A DNA stretch of 64,000 nt, from assembly GCA_030603495.1 (NCBI GenBank), contig JAUVXR010000005.1, positions 58,732 to 122,731 on the forward strand, read 5' to 3'. Made by a program: the position numbers and the translations under genes. The DNA comes from a bacterium. Its GTDB lineage: Bacteria > Armatimonadota > Zipacnadia > Zipacnadales > Zipacnadaceae. The notes below the pieces were generated by a model. That model was given only the letters and a program-made list of their open reading frames with translations, made no database searches and was not told where the DNA came from. Below are positions 1-8,339 of this stretch, in pieces (the stretch's first letter is position 1; each line of letters begins with the position of its first letter).

Positions 1-830
1 CAGCCGGCTCGGAAGTGATAAACCTCACTTTGGGCAAGCCGGCCGTGACGGGCATAAGTCTGAAAGCCTACGAGGAGACCGGCGGCTGGCGTGACTATGA
101 CTTCGACCCGGGCGGCAGCGGCGAGAACATCTTTGTCTTGACCAGGAAATACCTGGGAACACATTCCGATCCGCCCTGGGTCTGGGAGGGCGGCTCCCTC
201 TGGGCTCCCCTACAGGACACCTACTGGCCCTGGTTGCTGGATACTTACATAGACCCCACGGCAGGAATGATTAACCAGTTGTCGTTCGTAATGCCAATCA
301 AGACCGATATCGAGGCTGCCAATGGCAATGGCGAGGCGGAGGAATACCTGCTTAAGAGATTCAAGCTCCTGGAGTATGACGGAGGTGGACAGGTAACGGG
401 TACCATTCACGCCAAGATAAACGCGGTGATGTACGCGGAGCAGGGTTGCTTCTTCGTTATCCCCTGTCGCTATTTCCGCATCTCCTCGGATGCTTGGTGG
501 GAGTCAGAGAAGTACCTGCGCTACAACTACGACATCGAGATTCGGGGGGCGATTACTGAGAACTTCCACCCGGGGCCAGCAGCGGTGCGCGAGTGGCAGG
601 AGAAATGGGCATACCCAGAAGGCAGTGTCGGCACCGATTGGAATAGCATCCGCTACATCTACGATGAGACGCTGCGGGCCGCGCGGCTCCAGGCACCGAC
701 AGTGCTAGGCGGCATAGACAACAATATCCGCTCCTCAGACGCCATCTACGGCAGCAGGCCAGCCCGGCTCGTCAAGCTGCCGCTACTGCCGGCCACACCA
801 GATTTGCTCTACTACGGTGAAGCGCCCTAG
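1..830 (+). CDS. Unrecognised protein, C-terminal part (cut by left edge)
   Basis: The frame is open to the left edge: codons GCC GGC TCG GAA precede the first possible start, GTG at 15. This is therefore probably the last 275 or so residues of a longer protein. It is rich in Trp, Tyr and Asp, and has no membrane segment, lipobox or recognisable catalytic motif. Two cysteines sit in a hydrophobic stretch (CFFVIPC). A T-run hairpin follows 42 bases after the stop, so the gene ends its own transcription unit. I do not recognise the family. A secreted or pilus-associated role would be a guess only. Confidence 0.6.
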   Translation, partial: AGSEVINLTLGKPAVTGISLKAYEETGGWRDYDFDPGGSGENIFVLTRKYLGTHSDPPWVWEGGSLWAPLQDTYWPWLLDTYIDPTAGMINQLSFVMPIKTDIEAANGNGEAEEYLLKRFKLLEYDGGGQVTGTIHAKINAVMYAEQGCFFVIPCRYFRISSDAWWESEKYLRYNYDIEIRGAITENFHPGPAAVREWQEKWAYPEGSVGTDWNSIRYIYDETLRAARLQAPTVLGGIDNNIRSSDAIYGSRPARLVKLPLLPATPDLLYYGEAP

Positions 831-871
831 TATCGTCCGGTTTCCGCACAGCAGCGCCGTAGTAGCGGCAC

Positions 872-913
872 GGGTGGCACCACTGATTCCTACGGTGCCA
901 CCCATATCTTTTT
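872..913 (+). terminator. Rho-independent terminator after the first gene
   Basis: A perfect 10-bp stem (GGGTGGCACC at 872-881, GGTGCCACCC at 894-903) has a 12-base loop and is followed by five T at 909-913. It lies 42 bases after the stop of the truncated first gene and before the sat promoter, so it separates the two units. Confidence 0.7.
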
Positions 914-979
914 GCGCGCACTTACGTCGGAACAGCACACGTCTGGCTCAGTTATTGCAGTACCCGCACGGGGATGTGT

Positions 980-1008
980 TTGACAGTCTGGCCCCCGCCC
1001 GGTACACT
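980..1008 (+). promoter_or_regulatory. Sigma70-type promoter for sat
   Basis: TTGACA at 980-985, a 17-base spacer and TACACT at 1003-1008 precede the sat start at 1044. A start of transcription near 1015 would give a leader of about 30 bases. The -10 context GGTACACT is repeated at the queA and rpsO promoters. Confidence 0.7.
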
Positions 1009-1043
1009 CCTGGCATGTATATCTGTACTCGGGAGAGAGCCAA

Positions 1044-2192
1044 ATGAACCAGCCGCACGGCGGAAACGTGGTTGACCGGACTCTTGACCCCGAAGCCCGC
1101 CAGGAGGCGGTTGCGGAGGCTGAAACGCTGCCCCGCCTCGTCATAGACAGCAGCCGGGCAGCGGATATCCGCAACATTGCCTGCGGCGTCTACAGTCCGT
1201 GCACTGGCTTCCTGGGCGAGGATGACCTGGAGGCGGTCGTGACCACCTCGCGCCTGAGCACCCGTATTCCCTGGACGATTCCTATTATCTGCGACGTATC
1301 CGAGGCCGGCCTTTACGAAGTCGGTGCTACCGTGGCCCTCTACACGGAAGACCGGCCCCAGCCGCTAGCGCTGCTGCACCTGGAAGAGATCTACGAATGG
1401 GATAAGGCCCGCACTGTGCAGGCAGTCTTCGGCACCGTTGACGGCGGCCACCCGGGAGTAGCGCGGATGATGGCCCGGGGCGACTACCTGCTGGCCGGAC
1501 CAATTGATCTGATTGACGACGACCGGGGCCCTTTTGCCGCCATCAACCTGCGCCCGGCCCAGACCCGAAAAATATTCGCCGAGCGAGGCTGGCAAACAAT
1601 CGCCGCATTCCAGACGCGCAACGTCCCTCACGCGGGGCACGAGCACATCCAGAAGAGCGTCCTGCGGATGGTTGGCGGGTTGCTGATACAGCCAGTGATC
1701 GGCCACAAGAAGCCGGGCGACTTTACCGACGAGGCCATCGTGGCGGCATACCAGACACTTGTCGAGAACTACTTTCCTCCGGGCCGGGTGCTCTTGAGCG
1801 TACTGCCGACCGACATGCACTACGCCGGGCCCAACGAGGCGATTCACCACGCCATTATGCGCAAGAACTTCGGCTGCACGCACATGATTGTCGGGCGCGA
1901 CCATGCCGGCGTGGGCAGCTACTATAGACCGGAAGAGGCCATCGCGCGGTTCGCCGATTTTCCCGACCTGGGGATCGCACCGCTACCCATGCGGGAGGAA
2001 TTGTGGTTCTGCCGACGATGCCGGGGCATCGTCTCCGCACGCACCTGCTCTCACCCACCCGACGACCGCATCGAGTTTAGTGGCACGACCATTCGCCAGA
2101 TGATCCAGGAGGGCACTGCCCCACCCGCGGAAATAATGCGCCCGGAAGTGTACGACGCTGTGCAGAGCGTATCGCACATCTTCGTCTCATAG
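1044..2192 (+). CDS. sat: Sulfate adenylyltransferase (ATP sulfurylase)
   Basis: Cytosolic enzyme that joins ATP and sulfate to give adenosine 5'-phosphosulfate and pyrophosphate, the first step of sulfate activation. The 382 residues match the single-chain Sat family. Visible motifs are QTRNVPHAGHE (190-200) and GRDHAGVG (284-291), both nucleotide-site motifs. A probable zinc site follows, formed by Cys323, Cys326, Cys335 and His337, and then FSGTTIRQ (345-352). The ATG at 1044 follows GGGAGAG. The gene starts a unit with a phosphohydrolase 43 bases downstream. No APS kinase or APS/PAPS reductase is seen in this window, so the fate of the APS is not shown here. Confidence 0.95.
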   Translation: MNQPHGGNVVDRTLDPEARQEAVAEAETLPRLVIDSSRAADIRNIACGVYSPCTGFLGEDDLEAVVTTSRLSTRIPWTIPIICDVSEAGLYEVGATVALYTEDRPQPLALLHLEEIYEWDKARTVQAVFGTVDGGHPGVARMMARGDYLLAGPIDLIDDDRGPFAAINLRPAQTRKIFAERGWQTIAAFQTRNVPHAGHEHIQKSVLRMVGGLLIQPVIGHKKPGDFTDEAIVAAYQTLVENYFPPGRVLLSVLPTDMHYAGPNEAIHHAIMRKNFGCTHMIVGRDHAGVGSYYRPEEAIARFADFPDLGIAPLPMREELWFCRRCRGIVSARTCSHPPDDRIEFSGTTIRQMIQEGTAPPAEIMRPEVYDAVQSVSHIFVS

Positions 2193-2235
2193 CTGAATCC
2201 AAGCAAGGAGGCTCGAGGCAGCGTCCCACGAGCTG

Positions 2236-3624
2236 ATGGCAGGCAAGCGCAAGGTATTCATAATCGGCTGGGACTCAGCGCCCGCCGACCAGATATTAGG
2301 CCCGTGGCTCCCCGAGCTACCTAACCTCAGCCGACTGGTCGAACAGGGCACCTGGGGGCCCCTGCGCAGCACCGATCCGCCCATAACCGTGCCAGCCTGG
2401 ACCAGCATGTTCACCTCACTTAACCCTGGCCAGCTTGGCTTCTCCGGCTTTCGCAATCGCACGGTGGGCACTTACGATGGCCAGTGGATAGCCACCGGGG
2501 CAGCGGTGACCACGCCACGGCTGTGGGACATCCTGGGCGAACACGGCTGGCAGGTCTGTGTAGTGGGCGTCCCCCAGACCTATCCGGTCAGTCCGGTCAA
2601 CGGCGCACTCATCTCATCGTTCCTAGCGCCAGACACCAGCAGCGACTATGTCTACCCGCCGGAGCTGAAGTGCGAGATAGAAGACGTGGCCGATGGCTAT
2701 ATGCTCGATGTGGACGACTTCCGTACCGAGGATAAAGAAGAGCTACTGGCGCAGATCTATGCGATGACCGACAAGCGCTACGCGGTGGCGCGCCACCTGC
2801 TGACCAGCCGGCCATGGGATCTGTTTGCTATGGTCGAGATGGGGCCTGACCGCATCCAGCACGGCTTCTGGCGCTTCATGGACCCCCACCACCCCAGGTA
2901 CGAGCCCGGCAATCCCTACGAGAAGGTCATTGTGGACTACTACCATCATCTCGACGAGCAGCTAGGCTCCCTACTGGAGTTAGCCCCCGATGATGCCCTC
3001 GTGCTGGTGGTCTCCGACCACGGCGCCAAGAGCATGGCTGGCACCTTCAACATCAACGACTGGCTTGTCCAAGCGGGCTATCTGAAGCTGAAGGAACCAG
3101 TCACGGAGCCGACGAAATTCGACGCCTCGCTGGTGGATTGGCCGACCACAGTAGCCTGGGCTTGGGGTGGCTACCATGCGCGGATCTTCATCAACGTCGC
3201 AGGCCGCGAGCCGAATGGCATAGTTGCCGCCGCTGACTACGAACAGGTGCGCGGAGATCTCCAGGCGGCTCTGGAGAGCATAACCGATGACCAGGGGCGA
3301 GAAATGGATACCGTGGTGCTACGGCCGGAGAAGATATATGACGGCCCGCACGTTACCGAGGCGCCCGACCTACTGGTCTATTTCGATGACCTGAGCTGGC
3401 GGGCTGGCCAGAACATTGGCAACGCCGGGCTGTACAGCAGTGAAACCGAGCTGGGGCCAGACGATGCCGTCCACGACTACCACGGTATCTTCGTTATGTA
3501 TGACCCGCTGAACCCAGATGCTGGTTACCGCGGCGGCCTGCATCTCGGGGACGTAGCACCGACAGTGCTAGCCCGCGTGGGGCTACCTCCCCCTGCTCAC
3601 ATGGAGGGCAATGCTATTAGCTAA
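2236..3624 (+). CDS. Alkaline phosphatase superfamily phosphohydrolase (COG3379-like)
   Basis: A 462-residue member of the alkaline phosphatase / type I phosphodiesterase superfamily, binuclear-metal enzymes that hydrolyse phosphate or sulfate esters. Expected elements appear in order: a metal Asp in FIIGWDSAP (Asp13), the nucleophile region TVPAWTS (51-57), DRIQHGFW (205-212), SDHG (260-263) and HLGDVAPT near the C-terminus. No signal peptide is seen, so it is probably cytosolic. A strong AAGGAGG lies too far from the ATG (25 bases), so the start is slightly uncertain. It shares a unit with sat, which suggests a substrate linked to activated sulfate or adenylates. That is inference; the true substrate is unknown. 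Confidence 0.85.
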   Translation: MAGKRKVFIIGWDSAPADQILGPWLPELPNLSRLVEQGTWGPLRSTDPPITVPAWTSMFTSLNPGQLGFSGFRNRTVGTYDGQWIATGAAVTTPRLWDILGEHGWQVCVVGVPQTYPVSPVNGALISSFLAPDTSSDYVYPPELKCEIEDVADGYMLDVDDFRTEDKEELLAQIYAMTDKRYAVARHLLTSRPWDLFAMVEMGPDRIQHGFWRFMDPHHPRYEPGNPYEKVIVDYYHHLDEQLGSLLELAPDDALVLVVSDHGAKSMAGTFNINDWLVQAGYLKLKEPVTEPTKFDASLVDWPTTVAWAWGGYHARIFINVAGREPNGIVAAADYEQVRGDLQAALESITDDQGREMDTVVLRPEKIYDGPHVTEAPDLLVYFDDLSWRAGQNIGNAGLYSSETELGPDDAVHDYHGIFVMYDPLNPDAGYRGGLHLGDVAPTVLARVGLPPPAHMEGNAIS

Positions 3625-3939
3625 CCCTCCTCTCCCCTTTCCCAATCCCAATCCTTGCCAATATCACCTTACGGCACCACTATCACGCGTGCGCGAATAT
3701 CGGTGCCATATGCGTATGCGGTCAACGCCTGGGCTGAGCCCGGGCGGCAGTACTGCTCCCAGAGATAATGCCAGTAAAGCTCCGCCCCGTCTCCTCATTT
3801 CGCCTACTGCTCTTCGCAGCACAGCAGTCAGTTCCGAGACGGCCACCTAAGAGATGCCACGTATTCGCCTCGTGTTCCTCCACGGTGGCTTTTTCTGTAA
3901 CTGCGGAACCAAGCGGTGCTGGTCAGGCATATATATAGA

Positions 3940-4027
3940 AAGGACAGAGCAATGGGCCCTGCGACCATCCATACACTTGGCAGTGTCAGCCGCAGGGCCC
4001 TCGTAGAGAGTTGGCAGACCCTCTACA
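3940..4027 (-). ncRNA. Candidate structured small RNA (or structured leader)
   Basis: Downstream of the minus promoter at 4033-4061, the transcript would fold into two adjacent hairpins. The first is GTAGAG/CTCTAC. The second is a perfect 10-bp stem, GGGCCCTGCG with CGCAGGGCCC (plus positions 3991-4000 and 3954-3963), whose 27-base loop holds a nested ACACT/AGTGT stem. No minus-strand gene lies ahead before the AP-superfamily gene, which runs the other way. It does not match SRP RNA, RNase P, tmRNA or 6S landmarks that I know. The 3' end is uncertain because no clear T-run follows. The rest of the 580-base gap (3625-4204) shows nothing I can support. Confidence 0.35.
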
Positions 4028-4032
4028 CTGCC

Positions 4033-4061
4033 ATTATACCGGGAGCATGCGGCTGGTACAA
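4033..4061 (-). promoter_or_regulatory. Minus-strand promoter in a gene-free gap
   Basis: On the minus strand TTGTAC (4061-4056), a 17-base spacer and a consensus TATAAT (4038-4033) point left, towards the two-hairpin region. No minus-strand protein gene lies downstream. Confidence 0.5.
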
Positions 4062-4204
4062 GTACAAACGAAGTTGACCACTGGCCGACGCCACAGCGGC
4101 GCCAATACCAGCGGCACACCACCCGAGGCCAATTTTCTATCTGACAGTTAGCCAGATGCTGGCACTGCCCACACGAATCTTTGCGAAAGCGTGGTGCAGA
4201 CAGA

Positions 4205-4813
4205 ATGTCAGGAAGTCCCCACTCGACGAAATCAGACAACGAGTCCAGCCTCATTCGTAATCACCAACACCGAGACGACAGATACTACCAGCCACTAACC
4301 GAACGCGAACTTGAGCAGATGGCCGACCAACTGCTGCGAGAGAGTATCGAGGCTCTGGGGCGCGGCGAATACCCGTTTTACAGCCCCTCGTGGCTGCGGC
4401 AGCTCGCCGCGCAGGACGCCGAGCTGCCCAGTGACGACAACGCCTACCCCTCCGACCCTGACTACACAGCCCCGGCCTGTATGCGCCTTCTCGCCCAGAC
4501 GCCGATGAAGAGGCAGTGGCGCAGCGCCATTCGGCTCTCAATCAAGGGGATGAAGACAGGGGAAATCGCCGCGCGCCTCAACGTCAGTCCCAAGCAGGCT
4601 AGTGGCTGGATCAAGGCCGGCCTGGCGCGTCTCGCCGCGAAAGCTGTGGACCTGGACGAGATGCTCAACGAACGCGAAGCGATCAGCACCGCCTGGTACG
4701 AGGACACTCACCGCTACTGCGCTCACCGTGAGCGCCACTGCAAGCCCGGACAGGAGGCCTGCCGCCCAAGTGGCCTGTGCACTCGGCGCTGGTACTTGAT
4801 GTACGAAGAGTAG
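4205..4813 (+). CDS. Sigma-region-4/LuxR-like helix-turn-helix protein
   Basis: A 202-residue protein from the ATG at 4205; a TTG at 4181 would add eight residues, and neither start has a clear ribosome site. Residues 110-145 (RLSIKGMKTGEIAARLNVSP and following) look like the helix-turn-helix of sigma factor region 4 or LuxR-type regulators. The N-terminal hundred residues are acidic and charged. The C-terminus has four Cys (172, 179, 186, 192) in a compact Cys/His/Arg-rich tail that might bind metal. A DNA-binding role is likely; target and exact family are unknown. Confidence 0.6.
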   Translation: MSGSPHSTKSDNESSLIRNHQHRDDRYYQPLTERELEQMADQLLRESIEALGRGEYPFYSPSWLRQLAAQDAELPSDDNAYPSDPDYTAPACMRLLAQTPMKRQWRSAIRLSIKGMKTGEIAARLNVSPKQASGWIKAGLARLAAKAVDLDEMLNEREAISTAWYEDTHRYCAHRERHCKPGQEACRPSGLCTRRWYLMYEE

Positions 4814-4904
4814 CTCCAGGCAGGGAAGTAACCGCCGACGCCGAACCTACGGACAACGATGCCGCCCGCCAAGGGCAACTATCAGAGCACTCTGGAGGCG
4901 AGTG

Positions 4905-5624
4905 ATGAGTGTTGGCATAGTAATATTGTTTGTCACCATGCTCGTGATGATAATCGCAGTGAGAATCGGCGGGATCGCCCTCGAGCTGACCGGGCTAGAA
5001 CCCGAGGTGGCCCGCTTCCAGGCGCTTTCAGCGTTCACGGGCACCGGCTTCACTACCCGGGAAGCCGAGGAGGTGGTGCACCACCCCCAGCGGCGGCGCA
5101 TCGTCTCAGCTCTAATACTGACGGGTAGCGCGGGTATCATCACCCTGATCGCCGGGCTGGTGGAAACCTTCCAGAGCACTACTCGCGCTGAAGACATCAA
5201 GTGGTGGGCCAATCTAGCTCAGTTCGCCGGTGCTGCTGTGGCTTTGTACTTATTCTACCGTGTGTTTGTGTGGCCCCGACTGGCCGTACGTATTGACCAG
5301 ACTATCCGCAGCCAACTCAAACCGCGCATCATCATGACACCTGCCGAGATTGAAGAACTGCTCCACTCAGCGGAAGGCTGGGGTATTGCCCGCGTCGAGG
5401 TGCCCGAGGCCTGTCGGTTTGCCGGGAAAACATTGGCGGCGACGCGCCCACGAGATCAGGGGATCTTAGTCGTCGCCATCGAACGAGACGGCAAGCTGAT
5501 TCCCTCACCCAAAGGCGACGAATCAATATACGTCGGGGACCGGCTGATAGTCTACGGGAAGATAGCGGAGATGCCGGAGCTATTGCGCGGTCAGGACGGC
5601 CCTTCAGATTCGGCCAACTCCTGA
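4905..5624 (+). CDS. Membrane protein with TrkA C-terminal (RCK_C) domain
   Basis: A 239-residue inner-membrane protein. Two to three hydrophobic segments (about residues 4-24, 66-86 and 100-120) precede a soluble TrkA_C-like domain (about 145-228) of the kind that binds nucleotides or small ligands in potassium channels and transporters. The first half carries FTGTGFTT, reminiscent of a Trk/Ktr pore-loop filter, but the protein is too short to be a full transporter. GGAGG at 4894-4898 fits the ATG at 4905 better than the GTG at 4902. The last 34 bases overlap the convergent PH-domain gene. A regulatory or accessory role in cation transport is inference. Confidence 0.7.
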   Translation: MSVGIVILFVTMLVMIIAVRIGGIALELTGLEPEVARFQALSAFTGTGFTTREAEEVVHHPQRRRIVSALILTGSAGIITLIAGLVETFQSTTRAEDIKWWANLAQFAGAAVALYLFYRVFVWPRLAVRIDQTIRSQLKPRIIMTPAEIEELLHSAEGWGIARVEVPEACRFAGKTLAATRPRDQGILVVAIERDGKLIPSPKGDESIYVGDRLIVYGKIAEMPELLRGQDGPSDSANS

Positions 5625-6103
5625 CCAGGACACGGGTCGAATTCCTGGCGGCTGGCGATCCAAAAGAGGCTTTCAATAAAGTCGTCGCTGGGCGTAAAGG
5701 TCATCCGAGACTGAGGAGGCAGATGGGGGTTGATCATCACAGGCCGGCCCTGCCCACCGAGTGCACGAAAGCCCGAGTAGATCAGCTCGTCGTCGCGCGA
5801 CGTCTGGCAGATCATGTGGATCTGGTCTACCGGGACCCAGCGTCGGTTGAGCAGTCCGCTGGCGATCAACAGATGCGTGTCAGTCAGCACATACCGGATT
5901 GGTATCCGCCAACCCAGGAAGTAGAAGACCACAGCCCCGGCCAGCAGCAGCGACAGCGTCCCCTGCCCGATCGTACCCGGCACCACCCCAGCCACCATGA
6001 CAATACCGACCACCAGCGGCACGCTGCCGGCAATGGTCACAGTCATCATTGCAGTGCGGTCGGGAACACTTTCTCGCGCTACGATATAATGCTCCAGCAG
6101 CAC
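5591..6103 (-). CDS. Membrane PH domain (bPH2/YdbS-like) protein
   Basis: A 170-residue protein starting at GTG 6103. Two adjacent hydrophobic stretches (about residues 20-45 and 48-66) are followed by the pattern RYVLTDTHLLIASGLLNRR and then VPVDQIHMI, typical of bacterial pleckstrin-homology domains of the YdbS/bPH2 type. In related proteins the domain sits at the membrane face; its ligand is usually unknown. It converges on and overlaps the TrkA-C gene. A possible TATAAT on the minus strand at 6270-6275 could serve as its -10 element, but no good -35 is seen. Confidence 0.7.
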   Translation of the reverse strand: MLLEHYIVARESVPDRTAMMTVTIAGSVPLVVGIVMVAGVVPGTIGQGTLSLLLAGAVVFYFLGWRIPIRYVLTDTHLLIASGLLNRRWVPVDQIHMICQTSRDDELIYSGFRALGGQGRPVMINPHLPPQSRMTFTPSDDFIESLFWIASRQEFDPCPGQELAESEGPS

Positions 6104-6304
6104 CGGCCTAACACCTGCTTTCCGACGCCCGAGAACTCACTGCCAGCCGCCTCAGACGCAGCCCAATTCGGGAGGGATTCGCGCGCAACTGGCGAAACTA
6201 CTGGCGACTAGTCTGACTGGCAGACTCAAGGTGACTATGACACCTGCCCAGTCGCTACGCTTCGTCCCCATTATACCCTGGGCCTGCCGGGAGGTAACTT
6301 GAGC

Positions 6305-7129
6305 ATGAAGTTCTGTATATGTAACGAGATCTTCCAGGACTATCCGTTGGCCGAGCAGTTTGAAGCTGCCGCCAACATAGGTTTCGACGCCATTGAGATT
6401 GCTCCCTTCACCATTGCCAACTCAGTCCGTGACATTGACGGAGAAACTCGCCGCCGGATCCGGCAACTTTCAGAAGACAGCGGTGTGCAGGTTGCCGGCA
6501 TCCACTGGCTGCTGGCGCACACCGAAGGCTACCACGTGACCGATCCCGACCCGGAGGTCCGCCGGCGGACTATTGAGTATATGCAGGACCTGGTGCGGTT
6601 CGGGGTGGAGATCGGCGGTCAGATGGAGGTGGTGGGTTCCCCGCAGCAGCGCACGGTCAAACCCGGCGTGACCTCTGAGCAGGCCTGGGAATGGTTCAAG
6701 GAAGCAATGACCGCCTGCGCGCAGGTCCCGGGCGCCGAACAGTTCACCATCTGCATCGAGCCACTGGCACCTGTGACCAACAACAACTTCATCATTCAAC
6801 CGGAAGAGGCTCGTCGTATGGTTCGGGAGATCAACCTGCCCAACGTCAAGGTCATCCTCGATACCTACAGCATGTCGCGCATCGGCGTTGACTTGCCTAC
6901 TGAGATTCGTGATACCGGCGACCTGCTGGGGCACTACCACTGCAACGACTACAACAGGCGCGCGCCTGGGTGGGGCGATACCGATTTCGTACCGATAATG
7001 CGCGCGCTGCTCGATATCAACTTTTCGGGCTACTGCTCCATTGAGGTCTTCGACTTCGACCCTGATCCCTATGAACACGCCCAGCGCGGGTTGGCGACGC
7101 TCAAAGAAGCCCTAGCCAAAGTCGAATAG
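6305..7129 (+). CDS. Sugar phosphate isomerase/epimerase-type TIM barrel
   Basis: A 274-residue protein of the xylose isomerase-like / AP-endonuclease-2 TIM-barrel superfamily, metal-dependent isomerases and epimerases. Typical strands are visible: FDAIEIAPF, VAGIHWLLAH, the metal-ligand-like ICIEPL (Glu), VKVILDTY (Asp), HYHCNDYNR (His) and YCSIEVFDFDPDP near the end (Glu). GGAGG at 6290-6294 sits 10 bases before ATG 6305; a TTG at 6299 is possible but too close. The substrate cannot be read from sequence. It is followed by the HDAC-like gene, without evidence of joint function. Confidence 0.8.
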   Translation: MKFCICNEIFQDYPLAEQFEAAANIGFDAIEIAPFTIANSVRDIDGETRRRIRQLSEDSGVQVAGIHWLLAHTEGYHVTDPDPEVRRRTIEYMQDLVRFGVEIGGQMEVVGSPQQRTVKPGVTSEQAWEWFKEAMTACAQVPGAEQFTICIEPLAPVTNNNFIIQPEEARRMVREINLPNVKVILDTYSMSRIGVDLPTEIRDTGDLLGHYHCNDYNRRAPGWGDTDFVPIMRALLDINFSGYCSIEVFDFDPDPYEHAQRGLATLKEALAKVE

Positions 7130-7272
7130 ACCTAGCAGCGAGGGCCGACCAGCGGTGCGCAGCGGACTTGGCTAGGCGGGTAGTCAGCTGTGTAGATTTC
7201 ATGGTCGGACTGTCGCCACCTGTCGTGGGAGAAGGGCTTGCAGCGCCAGTGGCTCTGCGTTGGGGGATCCGC

Positions 7273-8325
7273 ATGCTTAGCTGCATCTACAACCCAATAT
7301 TCCAGGAGCACGGGGAGCCGTGGCATCCCGAGAAAGGGCAGCGGCTGGCGGCGGTGGTCTCGCGCCTCCAGAGGTCGGGCTTGTGGGACGAGCTTACCCA
7401 CCTCGAATTCGGGTCGGCTACGGTCGAGAAAGTCGGTTGGGTGCACGATTACGACTATATCGAGCACCTGAAGTACCTCTCCGAGCATGGCGGCGGATCC
7501 CTTGATCCAGATACCTGCGCCACCGAGAAGACCTACGAAGCAGCCATGTTGGCCACCGGCGGATGCATTACCGCCACCGAAGCGGTTATCCGGGCCGAGA
7601 TCCAGTCGGCCATCTGCCTGGTGCGCCCGCCGGGGCACCATGCGCTGCCCAATCGGGGGATGGGCTTCTGCTTCTTCAACAACGTAGCGATCGCGGCGGA
7701 GGCCGCACTACGCATGGGGTTGAGTCGGGCCGCCATCCTCGACTTTGATGCCCACCACGGCAACGGCACCCAGGACTGCTTCTACCACCGCGGCGATGTG
7801 CTATACTTCTCGATTCATCAGTCGCCGTTCTACCCGGGCACAGGCACGGTAGATGAGGTTGGTGTTGGCGCCGGCGCGGGCACGACAATCAACATGCCGC
7901 TGCCTGAGGGAGCGCGCGATCAACACTATCTGCACGCCTGGCGGGAGGTTGCCATGCCCGCCGTGCGCAGTTTCCAACCCGATATTCTCTTTATATCAGC
8001 GGGCTACGACGCACATTGGCGCGATCCGCTGGTCCAGATGCAACTGACCGCCGACGGCTTCTACGGTATTATGCACGAGACCGTTTCGGCAGTTGCTGAG
8101 TTGTGCGCGGGGCGACTGGTGGTGATCTTAGAGGGTGGGTACGACCTGAAGGCCTTGGCGTTGTCAGTCGAGAATACGATTCTGGCAATGCTGGGCGAAG
8201 AGATACGACAGGCTGACGATAGTCCCCCGGCACTGCACCCCGAGCAGCATAAGCGAATCAACCAGTATCTGGAACACGCGATAAGGGTGCACCAGGACAG
8301 GTTACAGTTGGCCACCGACGAATAA
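7273..8325 (+). CDS. Histone deacetylase family (acetoin utilisation/HDAC-like) amidohydrolase
   Basis: A 350-residue zinc-dependent deacetylase of the arginase/HDAC fold, which removes acetyl groups from lysine or small amines such as polyamines. The full active site is visible: RPPGHHA (His122, His123), DFDAHHGNG (zinc ligands Asp159, His161), AGYDAH (Asp246) and EGGYD (catalytic Tyr290). The frame extends upstream to a TTG at 7168, but ATG 7273 has GGGGGA five bases away and matches the normal start of the family. mutS2 begins 14 bases after its stop, so the two are probably co-transcribed. The natural substrate is unknown. Confidence 0.9.
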   Translation: MLSCIYNPIFQEHGEPWHPEKGQRLAAVVSRLQRSGLWDELTHLEFGSATVEKVGWVHDYDYIEHLKYLSEHGGGSLDPDTCATEKTYEAAMLATGGCITATEAVIRAEIQSAICLVRPPGHHALPNRGMGFCFFNNVAIAAEAALRMGLSRAAILDFDAHHGNGTQDCFYHRGDVLYFSIHQSPFYPGTGTVDEVGVGAGAGTTINMPLPEGARDQHYLHAWREVAMPAVRSFQPDILFISAGYDAHWRDPLVQMQLTADGFYGIMHETVSAVAELCAGRLVVILEGGYDLKALALSVENTILAMLGEEIRQADDSPPALHPEQHKRINQYLEHAIRVHQDRLQLATDE

Positions 8326-8339
8326 CGGAGGACAGCAGG

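Noticed and set aside
3847..4254. Minus-strand ORF of 135 codons with several Cys
   Set aside because: It overlaps the HTH gene start and the minus-strand promoter lies inside it, so it would not be transcribed from its start; no ribosome site.
6085..6090. TATAAT on the plus strand
   Set aside because: It lies inside the first codons of the PH-domain gene (HYIV) and has no -35 element at the right distance; chance match.
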